Of a stretch of DNA of 64,000 bases, positions 12,346-24,133 are shown piece after piece. The position numbers and the translations under genes were made by a program. Source of the DNA: Xylona heveae TC161 (taxonomy: Eukaryota > Ascomycota > Xylonomycetes > Xylonales > Xylonaceae); contig NW_017264193.1 in the NCBI RefSeq assembly GCF_001619985.1, forward strand, positions 2,237,726 through 2,301,725. The letters are read 5' to 3'. Every line of letters starts with the position of its first letter. Position 1 is the stretch's first letter. Below the pieces are notes generated by a model, which saw only the letters and a list, made by a program, of their open reading frames with translations, was not told the DNA's origin and made no database searches.

Positions 12346-12874
12346 TTAAAGAGTGTGACTGTCTCCGTGATAGGGACTCCAGATACCCCTAACACTCTCG
12401 TTCGTGCTGCTGATCGGTTTGGTGACTCTCTTCAGTTGCTCGCCACTGGCATCCCTTAGAAGTTCTGCCTTCTTAAGGATCTGCTCCTTCTCCAAGTTTC
12501 TGACGCAAACTGCTTTTTCCCGACCATTGATGTATGTGCCTTTGATAACAGGGTGCTTCCGCGGCCGGGGCGAAACATTGATTTCAACCTGGGGATTTGC
12601 GCGGGCGAATGCTGGAAGAGTATTCTTGAGAAAGGCGCTAGTTTCCTGGTCAGCACCTGAAGCGCATTGCAATCGCAAAGGTTATACGAACTTCATGCCC
12701 CGTGAACTGCCTGCCCAGTCGCAGTAGTGGAAATCCAAGCGTTTGCATTGGAGGATGAATGCGCCGACGCCATTCTGCAACCATCGTAAGTGACCACATA
12801 AATCAAAAGGAAATGCACACAGAAAGATATCGTACCCTGGCAGTCGAGACTGCTCGTAGGCCCTGAACTGGCAT
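12346..12874 (-). CDS. mrpl51: Mitochondrial large ribosomal subunit protein mL43 (yeast MRPL51)
   Basis: L51/S25/CI-B8-domain protein of the mitoribosomal large subunit with a thioredoxin-like fold. Exons 12874-12836, 12774-12692 and 12637-12346 give 137 residues, the usual length. Landmarks are NGVGAFILQCKRLDFHYCDW, GSSRGM and the conserved block VSPRPRKHPVIKGTYINGR; it ends in ESVRGIWSPYHG. The join giving GMNAFLK uses donor GTTCGT at 12691, a branch site GCTGAC and acceptor CTAG at 12638; this was chosen over a 42-nt alternative because it restores the family's NAFLK sequence. The start lies 264 bases from the divergent U1-70K start. Confidence 0.92.
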
Positions 12875-13138
12875 TGTGGCTGAATATGAATATGAAATTC
12901 AAGACGTTCAGGCTTGACTGGGGATCTGGTTGCTATAGTTTTCCTGAGCAATCCGGGAACCTGCACGTGACCAAATCGTTTCGGCTCGCGAAAACGCGAG
13001 GGACGTCGAACAAGGATGGTGTGAACACACCTTTTGTGATCATTTGAGAGAGAGCTAGCTTGAGCACAACTCTCGCCGGAGAGTTCATCCTCACCTAAGT
13101 GCTTCAACTTTACTCTTCATGACGTATTCATCTTCACG

Positions 13139-14597
13139 ATGACCGACAAACTGCCCCCCAACCTTCTGGCGCTTTTCGCGCCTCGACCTCCTCTGCGCTA
13201 TCTTCCCCCAAGCGACCATGCTCAAGAAGAACGCAAGACCGCGAATATAACGGGAGTTGCCCAGTTCCTCGACCAGCTGCGCCAGCCAGATGACAGCTAC
13301 CAACCAACCGAGAGTTGGCTTCAGCGAAGAGATCGAATTAAGCTGGAGAAGAAGGAGAAAGAGGAAAAGCATTTAACAGAGGGGTTTGCCAAATGTAGGA
13401 TTCTTCGATGATTTGTGTTGGAAGAACATCATAACTCATGCCTTTCCTTCAATTACAGATAATCCCAGTGATGACTCGCAAGTCCGTGGAGATGCCTTCA
13501 AAACTCTCTTTGTCGCACGGTTGAGCTATGATGCGAAGGAATCTGACCTGGAGCGAGAATTTGGGCGTTTCGGACCCATCGAAAGAGTCAGATCCCACTA
13601 ACTCTCCTTTGAAATGAGGGATTCTTGCTAACTTCAAATCTAGATTCGAATAATCACTGACGCGAATGCTGATAACCCAAAGAAGGTTCACCGAGGCTAC
13701 GCATTCATTGTTTACGAACGTGAAAAGGACATGAAAGGTATAAAACCCCTACCCTCTTGGAATTTCTCGATTACCTCTAGGTCATTGGTCGCCACAATCT
13801 GCCCCTAAGCTCTTCTATGCAAATCATCATATGACGGGTAAATTGCGATAATTTAGCTGACAATTGATATCTTCTTGCTCCTTTCAACAGCCGCCTACAA
13901 GGAAACCGATGGTATTCGAATCAAGGACAGAAGAGTTCTTGTGGATGTTGAGCGTGGCCGAACAGTAAAAGGCTGGAGACCTCGGAGATTTGGCGGTGGA
14001 CTTGGCGGTCGTGGTTACACCAAAGCTGTTCCTCCTCGGCCGTCAGGACCCGGAGCTTTCGGTGCGCCCTCTGGCCCAGGAGGTTTCCGCAGCGGTGGCT
14101 TCAGAGGCGGTTTTGGTCGTGGTGGTGGTGGTGGTGGTGGTGGTGGTGGTGGTGGAGGAGGAGGAGGAGGATTCAAAGGTGATAGGCCCAGCGGCCCTCG
14201 CGGAGGACCCGGTGGTGGATTCGGCAGCCGGTATGGGGGTCCTGGTGGACAACCACCTCCAAATGCCCCGTCTGGTCCTGGTGGATCCCGCTCTGGTGGC
14301 TACGGTGGGTATGGCGGCTCCGGCGCCAATGGTGCGTATGGTGATTCCCGCGGCGGTCGTTATGACGATTCCAGGTCCCACCGCGATAGAGGATACGGTG
14401 ACCGCGATGGCGGCAGATATGGCAGTGGCAGCAACCGGGAACCCGTAAAGCCAAGAGAAGGCGCAGGCTACAGAGACCGTGACCGGGACGGAGGCTACAG
14501 CGGCGGCGGGCGTTACAGGGATGACGATTACTCCAGCAGGAAGAGACACCACGACGGCGATGGGTATGATGATCCCCGCAGCAAACGCAGGTACTAG
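13139..14597 (+). CDS. U1 small nuclear ribonucleoprotein 70 kDa (U1-70K)
   Basis: Core U1 snRNP protein that binds U1 snRNA stem-loop I for 5' splice site recognition. Exons 13139-13394, 13459-13586, 13644-13737 and 13891-14597 give 394 residues. The N-terminus ([20 protein letters not shown]) is the U1-70K-specific segment that wraps U1 snRNP and meets U1-C. The RRM spans about residues 97-180, with RNP2 LFVARL and RNP1 RGYAFIVY, followed by the family's [16 protein letters not shown]. The tail is Gly-rich with RGG-like repeats, then RD/RE-rich and ends SKRRY. It contains an uninterrupted run of about 17 glycines coded by a GGT/GGA microsatellite. It shares a short divergent promoter with mL43. 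Confidence 0.96.
14118..14170 (+). repeat. (GGT)n(GGA)n coding microsatellite in U1-70K
   Basis: Trinucleotide repeat coding for a polyglycine run. It is prone to length change but keeps the reading frame when whole units are gained or lost. Confidence 0.95.
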
Positions 14598-15294
14598 GGT
14601 CTCTACTTTCTTTTTCGTCAAAATTTTCAAATCGGTTGGTCAACCGGGTGGGTTCCTGAATTTCTACAGCTTCCTTTTCTCTTTTCATGAAGGGTAAGCG
14701 ATAGCAGGAGGGACCGCTATGCGTGATTGCCACCGACGTGGGTAAGCAAGTCTGTGGAGATTATTTGCGGGATCAAAGGTGGCATGACAGAGTCGACACT
14801 CTGCGGTATGAGTTGTAAGCGGCATGTCCATTGTTTTTACCTTGAGATAGGTATCTCACATACCGTGAGGCTTGTGGGGATTGGCGTTTTAAGGATGGTG
14901 AGACGCTCACATGTTTTACTACGAGTTTCTTGTCTTTTCAGTATTTCCTGAGTCTACTTTGGTAAGTATGTAATGAGCGAGAAATTATTGTTCACCATCG
15001 TGGCTCAGGTAAGGTCTGAGGTAAGAGCGTCTGCTTGTTCAGGCATCTGACTTGATGATCTTTTGTGGTCTTATTTTCTGTGCTTTATGTTTTCCGCGGT
15101 GAAGCGCCCATTTCAGTTTAGGTGCGGCAAAAGAGAATACGCCGGGATTGTATTTTCTACCGGTCATAGGAGTTCGTTAGTAGTAGTGCGATATACACCG
15201 AACCTGCAATTATAAAATGCAAATGAAAATGATGACCCAGCCCATCCATGAAATTTTCGAAACAACCCAAAACAACTCAAACCAAAGAAAAGAT
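14598..15294. other. Convergent intergenic region U1-70K / Mrt4
   Basis: About 700 bases tail-to-tail. Nothing recognisable beyond 3' UTR-like, moderately AT-rich DNA. Confidence 0.5.
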
Positions 15295-16206
15295 TTACTC
15301 CTCCATCGCCTCGATCTCCTTGACCTCATTTGAAGCCGCACTCCAGTAACTGTGACTTTTGTCAGAAAACTAAATCTGTCACACGACGTGCTGGGTATTC
15401 CCTTACGCTTTCATTTGCACTTTGAATTCCGCAGTGGCTACGCCGAAAAGCTTCAACAGCGCCGTCTGGTGGCTATTGAGGACCTCGCCCTCCTTGCAGA
15501 CCGTGTATGGAGAATCCAATGTGACTCTTCCCTTTACTAATCTGGTGGGCATGCCGTTGCCTCGGACGCTGGTCTCGAGAGAGTGCGCCAACGGCACGTC
15601 CTCCTCTTCCGGAATCTCGCCACCTCGCGAGTAGACAACACCAGCGGGGATAGTGAACTCGCGCGATGCAGCAATGCCCGCACGGGCATAATCCATCTGG
15701 CTGTATGAGGAGAAGTAGGAGATAATATCGGCGGGTTCCCGGGAAGTGAAAAGCAGGCCCACGTTTCCGGCCAGATGCTATGCAGCCGTGATTAGTATTC
15801 CACCATGGCCAAAATCCAAAATATATATCCTCGAGTGAGCTTACGCTAGACAATTGGCTGAGGTTAGGCTGGTACTCGTCTTCGGGCGATGTTCCGAGGG
15901 CCTTGGCCATGACTTTTGTCTTGCCAAAGAACAGTCTAATCGCAAAGTTACATCAGCTTCAATTGTACATTTACCAGGTGGTGATAATAATAAGGATTGT
16001 CCCGCAGAGACTGACCTGCTGTCTGAAAATTCCACACGAAGGTCCTTCAGGTAGGTGTTGCGCATGTTCTCAATGGAGAAGACGAAGCAGTACTGGTATT
16101 GATCGACACATTCTTGGACATTTGAAAATAATTTCAACGACAGCTCCTTTCCCTTCTTCTCTGTCTTGGTGAGATTGAACACTCTGGCGCGCTTGGACTT
16201 GGGCAT
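15295..16206 (-). CDS. mrt4: Ribosome assembly factor Mrt4
   Basis: Nucleolar paralogue of ribosomal stalk protein P0 that occupies the P0 site on pre-60S particles and is later exchanged for P0. Exons 16206-16016, 15935-15845, 15777-15407 and 15349-15295 give 235 residues, matching yeast Mrt4 (236). Landmarks are the basic start MPKSKRARVFNLTKTEKKG, then VFSIENMRNTYLKDLR, RLFFGKTKVMAKALG and the P0-like C-terminal half with AGNVGLLFTSREPADIISYF. It lacks the acidic P-protein tail of P0, as expected for Mrt4. Last exon is only 55 nt. Starts 396 bases from the divergent mdm10 start. Confidence 0.95.
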
Positions 16207-16602
16207 GGTGGCGGCTGATTATTGTTGTTGTTGTGGTTAAGAAAAAAAAAAAGAGTTCCACCAAAGTGACAGTCGATATGGGGTAAGAATTGAAAATCGA
16301 TAATAATTTGACTATCAACTTTGTATGGCCCTGATGGGTTCGAGAAATCGGTGAACTTTTTCGGCGACAGGCCGACGCTAAACCTTTTGTGGGTAGATTC
16401 CGCCCGAGGGTCCTTCGCTCACCTGTAGAGTGCGGATCTTACCCATGACTACCCCGGAACAGCAGGAAACCACTTTGGTCTCCTTGTTGAGATTGGGCAT
16501 CCTTGAGTTTTTGGTCATGGCCTCGTTATGAGGAGCATTTGGTTACATTAATCAGAGTCTCCTGAAATAGTTCTGGATCTGCAATACCCTTTTCCGTGCG
16601 AG
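16207..16602. promoter_or_regulatory. Divergent promoter region Mrt4 / Mdm10
   Basis: A 396-base head-to-head gap that must hold both promoters. There is a CAA-rich leader-like patch just upstream of mrt4 (about 16215-16250). No specific factor site is claimed. Confidence 0.55.
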
Positions 16603-18144
16603 ATGTTGGGGTTTATGGACTATGTCCAGTACATGTTTTTCAAGGCTTCCCGCTGGAATCAAGACAATAATTATGGATCATTGAATGCTACAGCGCAAGG
16701 TTGGTCTCTCTCTATCTCTCTATCCAACTGTGTCTATTTTCATTTTACATTATTCTAATTATACGCCCTGTATACAGCTCTGCTTGACTTCGAAACCCCG
16801 CGCGGCCTCCGACTCAATGTTTCCTCATTATCATCACCCAACTTTGCAACGTCGTATAACTTGGGAAGCGTCGGACTGGTCGATGGCTCGCTATCTTATC
16901 TTTACTCCTCATTGCCATTGAAAGATTCGGCCAGGAGCCGAAACATTGATCTGCACGATGTCATTCAAGGATACCGGCACCTCCAGGAACTCCAGAAGCC
17001 AGAAGAAGCCTGGTTATGGGAAATATGGCACCGAGGCAGAAGAATAGACCGCAGAGGTAGGCCCTTTCTCTTTACAGCGTCATCCTCATAATGCACAATC
17101 TACCTTACCATCTTCTCCACCTCTCTTCATGTCGCAGAAAACCTTCGCTGTCAAATCACATCAGTCTAACTGGTAGAACAACCTCTTCGAAATTAAACAG
17201 ACACGCTTCTCTACGGTCGACTCTACCTCCCCGACTCCACCCTCGAGGCGCTTTATCTCCGGCGTCTTTCTCCAACGCGGCAACTCAAGCTCTCCTGCGT
17301 GAGCGACTCTCGTCTCAAGAACGGCGGGACTATTCTCGGTCTCCTGCAACACGATGTTGGCAAATACAACATGGAATACCTGTACAGCTCTGATTCCGCA
17401 CTTCTCGGTATTCGAGGGTTATACAATTTCGGGCCTGACCCGCGCAAAGAACCTACCATCTTCCCACCCGAGATGCCAGACACGTTGAAACCTAGCGAGC
17501 AGCACACCTCGTCCGAGACTGTATCCTCTTCCTCCTCTTCATCCCCCTCCCCTTCCAGCCACGGTCCCTATGGCCGCTTCAGTGCCGGCGCAGAATTATA
17601 CTATGGAATCCTAAACAAAAGCGGTGGAATAAGTACAGGCATCCGTTTCACCACGTTACCCCGCCACACGGGATTCCCATATACAATGACACTAACGCTG
17701 AACCCGCTCATGGGCAACCTGTCATCGACATATGCCGTGAAAGCTGGCCCGTCACTGGCGTTATGTTCGCGGTTCGGATTCAATTTCTATTCATACGAAT
17801 CCGATCTCCAACTCGGCTGCGAGCTGTGGAGGCTACGCCAGCCTCGACAGCCCACGTCAAACTTGGACTGGGTCTACGCGAAGCTTGGAAAAGAGCACGA
17901 AGCTGAAATGGTATCTGAAGCATTACGGCCGGGTACTAAACAGGCCAGACACAACGATAACGGTAACGATAACGACGATGTGGCTGGCGTGCTGAAAGCC
18001 CGAGTCGATCAGAATTGCAACGTGGGCGTGCTTTGGGAAGGCAGAATCAAAGACTTGTTATTTAGCGCTGGCGTTAGTCTTGATCTCCGCGCACGAAATG
18101 GTCCCTTTAGAGCGATTGGCGTGGAACTGCAGTATTCGTCATGA
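16603..18144 (+). CDS. mdm10: Mitochondrial distribution and morphology protein Mdm10
   Basis: Beta-barrel protein of the mitochondrial outer membrane, subunit of the ER-mitochondria encounter structure (ERMES) and of the SAM complex, where it aids TOM assembly. Exons 16603-16699, 16778-17056 and 17201-18144 give 439 residues, typical for Pezizomycotina. Landmarks are the N-terminal [40 protein letters not shown] and [19 protein letters not shown], then barrel strands including [18 protein letters not shown] and [12 protein letters not shown] at the C-terminus, which carries the beta-signal. A Ser-rich loop at about residues 198-220 and an Asn/Asp-rich loop near residue 375 are low-complexity insertions between strands. 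Confidence 0.95.
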
Positions 18145-18764
18145 GCAGTGAGCAGAACACCGAGGGGGGTTGATATTTTGCCGGCTTGAGATTTCCATGG
18201 TCAGAGAGAGTCCTATGTGTTTTGGGAATTTTGTATGATATCCACTCATGTTGTTCTAGAAAACCTTTTTTGGGCGTTGTATTACTGATACACCAGCTAC
18301 AAATACGCATTTTCAGATGTCATTGCTGCCAAAAGTATCATCAATTTGCTAATGATCATTTAAAGAAAAACCCTTCAGACGTGACTAATCATTAACTCGT
18401 GTTTTTTCCGATGAGAGTACTAAAAGAATATTTTTTCCGAGTGCAGTGGGGGTGACAAGAATCTGTCGATTAAAGCACTCTTGGATTAAAGGAAAAACTT
18501 TAATAATAACAGAAAGACGAATAGCCATTGCAAACAAAGGATGTGCTGCGTCATAAAAAATAGCAGTTAAACCACCAAACAATTTAATCAACAGCCTCCT
18601 TCGTCTTCGTCAGACCAATCCAGCCAAACTTGGAAAAATTACCACCAACTAGGAAGACGCAGAAGTGGTATCATCAGAAAGCAATTAAAAATCCTACTGC
18701 CTCGACAAGCGCCGAAAGGAGAAAGCTCTTGGAGGGGTAAGTATTCCAATGAGGAATGATAATC
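18145..18764. other. Convergent intergenic region Mdm10 / HAM1-like
   Basis: About 620 bases, AT-rich, tail-to-tail. No gene or RNA seen. Confidence 0.5.
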
Positions 18765-21700
18765 TTAAGAGGACCCAGCGTAGACGGGGTTCTCTCGACC
18801 AAAGAAAGTATTATTGCGGTCCGCAGCATTTGGGCCACCATTAACTTCCATCTTCAAAAAGTTCTGGTTTCCAAAGGCCGGATCGCTGTATCCACCCGAA
18901 CCCGTCCCGGTACCATTCTGACCAGCAAAGTTACTGTTGGTCTGGCCCGAATTCTGAGGACCTCGGATACCTCCAGTTGCTGTTTGATGCGGCTTGCGGG
19001 AGATGCGTTCTACCTTGGGAAGGTTGGAAGACTCAGAGGCAGATCCAATGCTGAAAACAGGGGATTCCCACTTCTCACCCTTGGCGGCAAGCTCCTTATA
19101 CTCGGTCGCCTTGGTCGAAATTCCACCGGGCAATTTGATGTCCTGGAAGATGGAATCCTTCTGAGTAACGGCAACATTGACTTTCCTCTCCGAAACAATC
19201 GATTCCGTCTTCTTCTTGCCTTGCATCACCTTCTTTTGGGCGGCTTCAGCATATCGCGAGTAGATGTTTGGAGCATTCTCTGGGTCCTCCTTGGCGGCGC
19301 GCTCTGCCGCCTTAGCTTCCTGGTGGATTTCGTAGGCAAGTCCGTCAAGCTGATTGACAGAGTCCTTGATCTGCTTTTCCAGTACCTTCTGCAGAGCGGG
19401 TCGAATCACTCTGAAGAGCAACGGCTTGAACACGTTGAAGAGCAGCTTGTGCTTAGACTGCTTCAGCTTAACATTGAGGTGCTTGACGTCAACATCCACC
19501 TTCTCAATCTTGAAGAAATGCTGATTATCAGATTTCTCGGCAGTTGCAAGCTTGACTTTAAAACTCAAGCCCTGGCCGCCGAGGAAAATATCGGCAACGC
19601 CAATATCGGTGAGCGATGGAAAGCCCTGCTTCTTCTTAATATAATAGCTCACATCTACACATAGTGTCAGCCAGAAAGATCCCTAGTGAGCCTCGTCCAT
19701 GGGGCGCCTACCTCTGAGGTCCATCTGAACGCCAGATACGGAAAGCATAACCTTGTTCGATTTCTTGTTGCTAATCTTCTTGCGACCCCACCTGAAATAG
19801 TTGTCACTGCCAAATTCAAGCACGTTTGGCATGAGATTGTCGCTTTCGATGACAAGATTCTCAATCACCGCATCCATGGTTGGATCGCTGTATTCGATTC
19901 GCGGAATGGGCACATAGCGAACATTCTCAAAGATGGCGGGAATGATAACGCTGCTGAGGTCCTTGACCAGATGCTTCTTGAAGACTGGCTTGCCGTTCTC
20001 ATCATTGCCGAGATCGGTGAAGAGCTTCTTTACTGCCAAGCCAAATTCCTTGTTCTGCGGGTCGGCCTCGAATTGATCACCCAAGAACTTGAATTCGTCC
20101 AAAAGGTGGTCAAAGTGGTCCCGATAGCGCTCTCGAAGAAGGAAGTTTCCACGGTCGTAGAGGCGATTCCATTCTTCATTTGCAGCATCTTCAAGGACAA
20201 ATCCCTGCTCTTGCAAACACTTTCGGATATAGCTGTCGACTTGTTTGAACCAGTTCTTGAGCTCAGGATCCCTATCGGAGTCGCGATAAATATTATTGAT
20301 AGCATCGAATAAATCGTCAGCTGATGTGCTATTGGCAAAGCGCTCGAGCAGAGTCTGTCACATAAAAGATCAGTCGCATCCAAGCATAAAAGGTATAAAT
20401 CTACCTACTCGCAAGTCGGCTTCAGCGGCCTGCAGTGCACTGTCCTTGTGTGCAGCTTTACCTGTTCCAACGCCCTGCTGCGTCAGGTCTTTCGCATGAC
20501 CAGTATAAGTCTCAGCGAGATCCAACAAAGTTTCAATAGCCTGCTGATCTACAAGATTGTCAGGTTCCCTACTCCAAATAGATAGCAGAGGGGTTTCCAT
20601 CGACTTACAGTCACGATGGCCCTGGATCTCAACAATCATCTTCTTCAGGCGCCAAATGGTCTGCTCCCTGCGCTCCTGTGGCATCTTGTCCGACAAGTAA
20701 TTCTTGGTACGGTGCACAGCCTTTGCTTGACGATCTTTAGTTTCTTGAGGAACATTTTCAGAAGCACGATCTTTCAAGTTTTGAGCTCCAGCCCGAGCGC
20801 CCGCCTCGGCATCAAGGCCAGACGAAGTGCCGTATTGCTGATCCTGGGCCGCCAGATCCGCCGCTTGAGCAGGATCGCGCGTTCCGGCAGGATGCGCAGC
20901 TTGGGTGGCGTCTCCAAGGGCATTCTGGGCGTCTTGCTGAGAAAATGGTTTTTGCGTGTCATACTGGTTCTTGATCTGGTTCTTGATGTTCTGCTTGGAG
21001 AAGTCCGGGACTTCATGCCAAGTGTTGTCCTCAGCGGGGCGGTCGATCTGATTTAGCTGCTCCTGGTTAGGATTCACCTTGTTGGCAGCTTTCTGAGCAG
21101 CATCACCCGCCATATCTCGTGCAAGGATAGTTGCATCACTCACTGCATCAGGGCAAGCAAAGTTAGTTCCTGATCGGGAGTGAAATAACAAGGTCAGTCT
21201 TACGGAGTTTTCTAAACTGTCCATTGGAAATGATCAAAGTTCCCAGGGTACGGAGGCCGTCCAAAGCCTGGTTTCCATGCTGCTGAGCGGTATCTCTATC
21301 CAAGTCCGCCGAGGGCACTTGCGCGCCACCGCCATTAATTTTCTGAGTCTGCCAGATGAAGTCCTGGAGGAGATTTCCTTCATTCTTTGTAAGAAGCAGA
21401 AACTTTGCTTGTTCAATGACCTCACGAAGGTCGGCAACAAGGTGCTGTCCTTCTTCTGACAATTTTTTCGAAGGGCTCGTCAATGGCTTCGAGGCGAGAG
21501 CGCTATTGAGCGCAACATCAATTTGCTTGTTCTGTGCAACAGTCAGGAACGTGGTCAAATGCTTCATCCAAGCACGGGGAAGCAGGCTTACCGATGGAAC
21601 CTTGCCATTGGAGAATGCTGTCATGTCAAATGTCAGTTCACGATCAATGATCGAGGATAACAAAGAATTGCAATGATCGAGCACAATGTACATGAAGACA

Positions 21701-21860
21701 GGAGAGAGCAGAGCGCTCTGCCCATACCGGAAGCAACAGACGAGATTGAAAGGGAGACCATGGACATACCGGAATAGATTCCATAAAGCTGCAGCTTCTG
21801 GTTGACGTCCTTCTCCTTGAGTTGGACGTTGGTCGGCCGGTTTACACCACTGGACGACAT
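18765..21860 (-). CDS. HAM1-like protein (HAM1 N- and C-terminal domains), 903 aa
   Basis: Large ascomycete protein with the HAM1-like N-terminal (DUF5923-type) and C-terminal domains; biochemical role unknown to me. It is not the Ham1 nucleotide pyrophosphatase. Exons 21860-21770, 21617-21204, 21142-20609, 20548-20409, 20354-19712 and 19654-18765. The N-terminal half is helical and polar (RPTNVQLKEKDVNQKLQLYG, then a Gln/Asp/Ala-rich stretch). The central part (FVLEDAANEEWNRLYDRGNF, RYVPIPRIEYSDPTMDAVIE) leads into the long-strand C-terminal region (VSYYIKKKQGFPSLTDIG, KLKQSKHKLLFNVFKPLL), which resembles tubular lipid-binding folds only in general pattern. The tail is Gly/Asn-rich. No signal peptide or membrane segment is evident. 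Confidence 0.85.
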
Positions 21861-24133
21861 GATGGGCAATGGCCACGAAGCTAATTGAAAGATTGCAAGT
21901 TCTGGCGAAAAGAGAAAGGGAAACTCTGGGGGTATCAAGTAAAAGATGTTATGTTTGTGGATCTCTGCTTCCTGGAGGAGGCGATGATTAATATTTTGGT
22001 AGTGGGGGATAGGGTGATGGAATGACAGATGAAATGACGAAAGGAAAAGCTTGGAGAGTCGCTTTGTATTTGTACGGGGGGGACTGATGATGGGGTGATG
22101 TAAGTGATGGAATGAAGAAGGAGCAAGACGGGAAATGGAAGGAGCAAGACGTAAACGCCAAAACAGGGAAGCGCGCCTGGGTCTAAGTTTGGGGTAAACT
22201 ATGGGGAAAGGGCCCAATTCAGCAAGGTCCTCAGGTCAGGGAAAAGGGTTTAGGTCGGTAGGGGGATGGTGTCAAGGTATTGCCTCATCCTTCACTTTCT
22301 ATTGAGTACGAACTACCAAAGATACTTGGCATACGCCCCAGGGAACTCTTAACTCTTCTCTGTACTAGCCACAAGGAACACAACCAGTCTAGTAATTTTG
22401 ACATACTTGTACTCTACTCTACACACCTGATAACCTGCTTTGGGTAAAATTCCGTGTGCGCAGCAGTTTCGGAGGAAGATAAACTATGCGTTCGTGCTAG
22501 GATCACCGCGTCGGTTGGCAGATTAAACCCCTGTGTGCTTCACTTTAGCCCTTGAGGTACCCTGGCTGTCCCTTCCACATCGACAATATGCGTTTTGTGC
22601 GATCTAGGATCTTCCCTTGCCTGCAGATCAACCACGTCATCCAATTCAATCAGGCCCTTTTCTTCACGTGAACTTCATCAACACTACTCTTGCTACTTTG
22701 ATCACGACATGTACAAGTTCTATTACGAGTATGGAATGGGTCGTCGACCCTGAAACAATTGCCATGCGAACAAGCCTGTGGTGGTGATGCTCTCTCGTAG
22801 GGCAGTTTGGCGCGAATAATAATTACGTCAGCCTGGGGAAAGTGGAGCTTTGGAGAAGGGTGCAGCCGAATGCGGGTACAGTGCCCGTCCCTGTACGAGG
22901 GTAGTTCTGGCCCTCTCGCGAGACTTGGGCCTATGCGGATATCCGCCACGCCATTGACGCAGTTCTGGCTTGATGGTCCATCGATTGGATCATGAAAGCG
23001 AGCAAATACCACTCCTCGACCACCATGGCAATTGCATAAAATCGTCTAACCTGGAAGCACGGAAATTCCTATGCTGGTTAGCTTCCGCCGTTGCAGACGT
23101 CACTCTTGTAAAACACGAGTTATCGGGGGAATGTGAAAGGGTGCGAGTACCAAGGGCGCCGTAACGTGTAGTGTCTCTACTCTAGTGAAGATCCAGCCAA
23201 GCTCTGGGTTTGACGACCCATGGCATAATGCTTTAGGACGGGCATTATCTCTTCCTTGACGCGCAAGCCAGGATTGTCGATCAGGCCAACCCGTCGATGT
23301 TGAGTCTTTTTGATATGCTCCACTCGTCATAATTTTAGCTAGTCTTCAGAAAATGATAGCCTCGATATTCGTTTCACGGATCATACCTAATCAATCAACA
23401 GAAAATATCGATTAGATAGGATCTAAGGCTTCTAATGCAAGAAGGTCAGATTAGGTTACTACTCTACGCCATGTTTGATAATATATCCAGCGCTTCACAT
23501 TTTCTAGACTTGATATTGCAACTTTGAGACTCAACTCACGAAATATATTGCATCAGGTAGCTTGCAGCTGCGAATGGTTCTTGCACAATACTCCCACAGG
23601 GAGATTCTCCTCTCCTCTTTTCATTGAGCCGGGTTCCCAGTCTATAATTGATATATCAAACTCTCCGGCTAAAGCTTTCACTCACATCTCACATGTTATG
23701 AAAAGTTGGTTTATGATAAGTGTTCGGTTAGGACCACAATGACCAGATGTTTAATTGAGATCGCCGATACGTTTGACAATCTGATATGAATCTGATGTGT
23801 CATGATGGCGACACCGTTCGTAGACCCCGATACAATGAAATGCTCAATATGTTCACGTGACTGCGAGTTCCACTATACGCGAAGCAGCCTCGCGCTCTTT
23901 GTCGCGGAGACGGAATAGTAATTCACGTTTCTTTGTTTGGACTTGATCAATCGATGTGCTACAGAGACACGTTACTAGCTCGAAAATGGTAGCAGCTTGA
24001 AGCATTGTAAACCATCACCGTACACGATCGAGTGTTAGGATTCAAATCTGCCTTCTAGCCTCTCGCCGGCTTCTGCGGTGATATAGTCTAAACATCTGCG
24101 TAGTTGAAATCGTGTGCCTCAATTTAAGTTTCA
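21861..24133. other. Long divergent intergenic region HAM1-like / DUF4211
   Basis: About 2.3 kb. No frame is convincingly coding; open frames near 22650-23010 and 23524-23742 have no recognisable family. CACGTG E-boxes occur near 22668 and 23853. No RNA gene or mobile element recognised. Confidence 0.5.

Noticed and set aside
13990-14630. Poly-Val and poly-Thr open frames on both strands
   Set aside because: Produced by the GGT/GGA repeat and Gly-rich tail of U1-70K read in other frames.
18756-19664. 302-codon plus-strand open frame
   Set aside because: Shadow of the last exon of the HAM1-like gene, Leu/Gly-rich with no family match.
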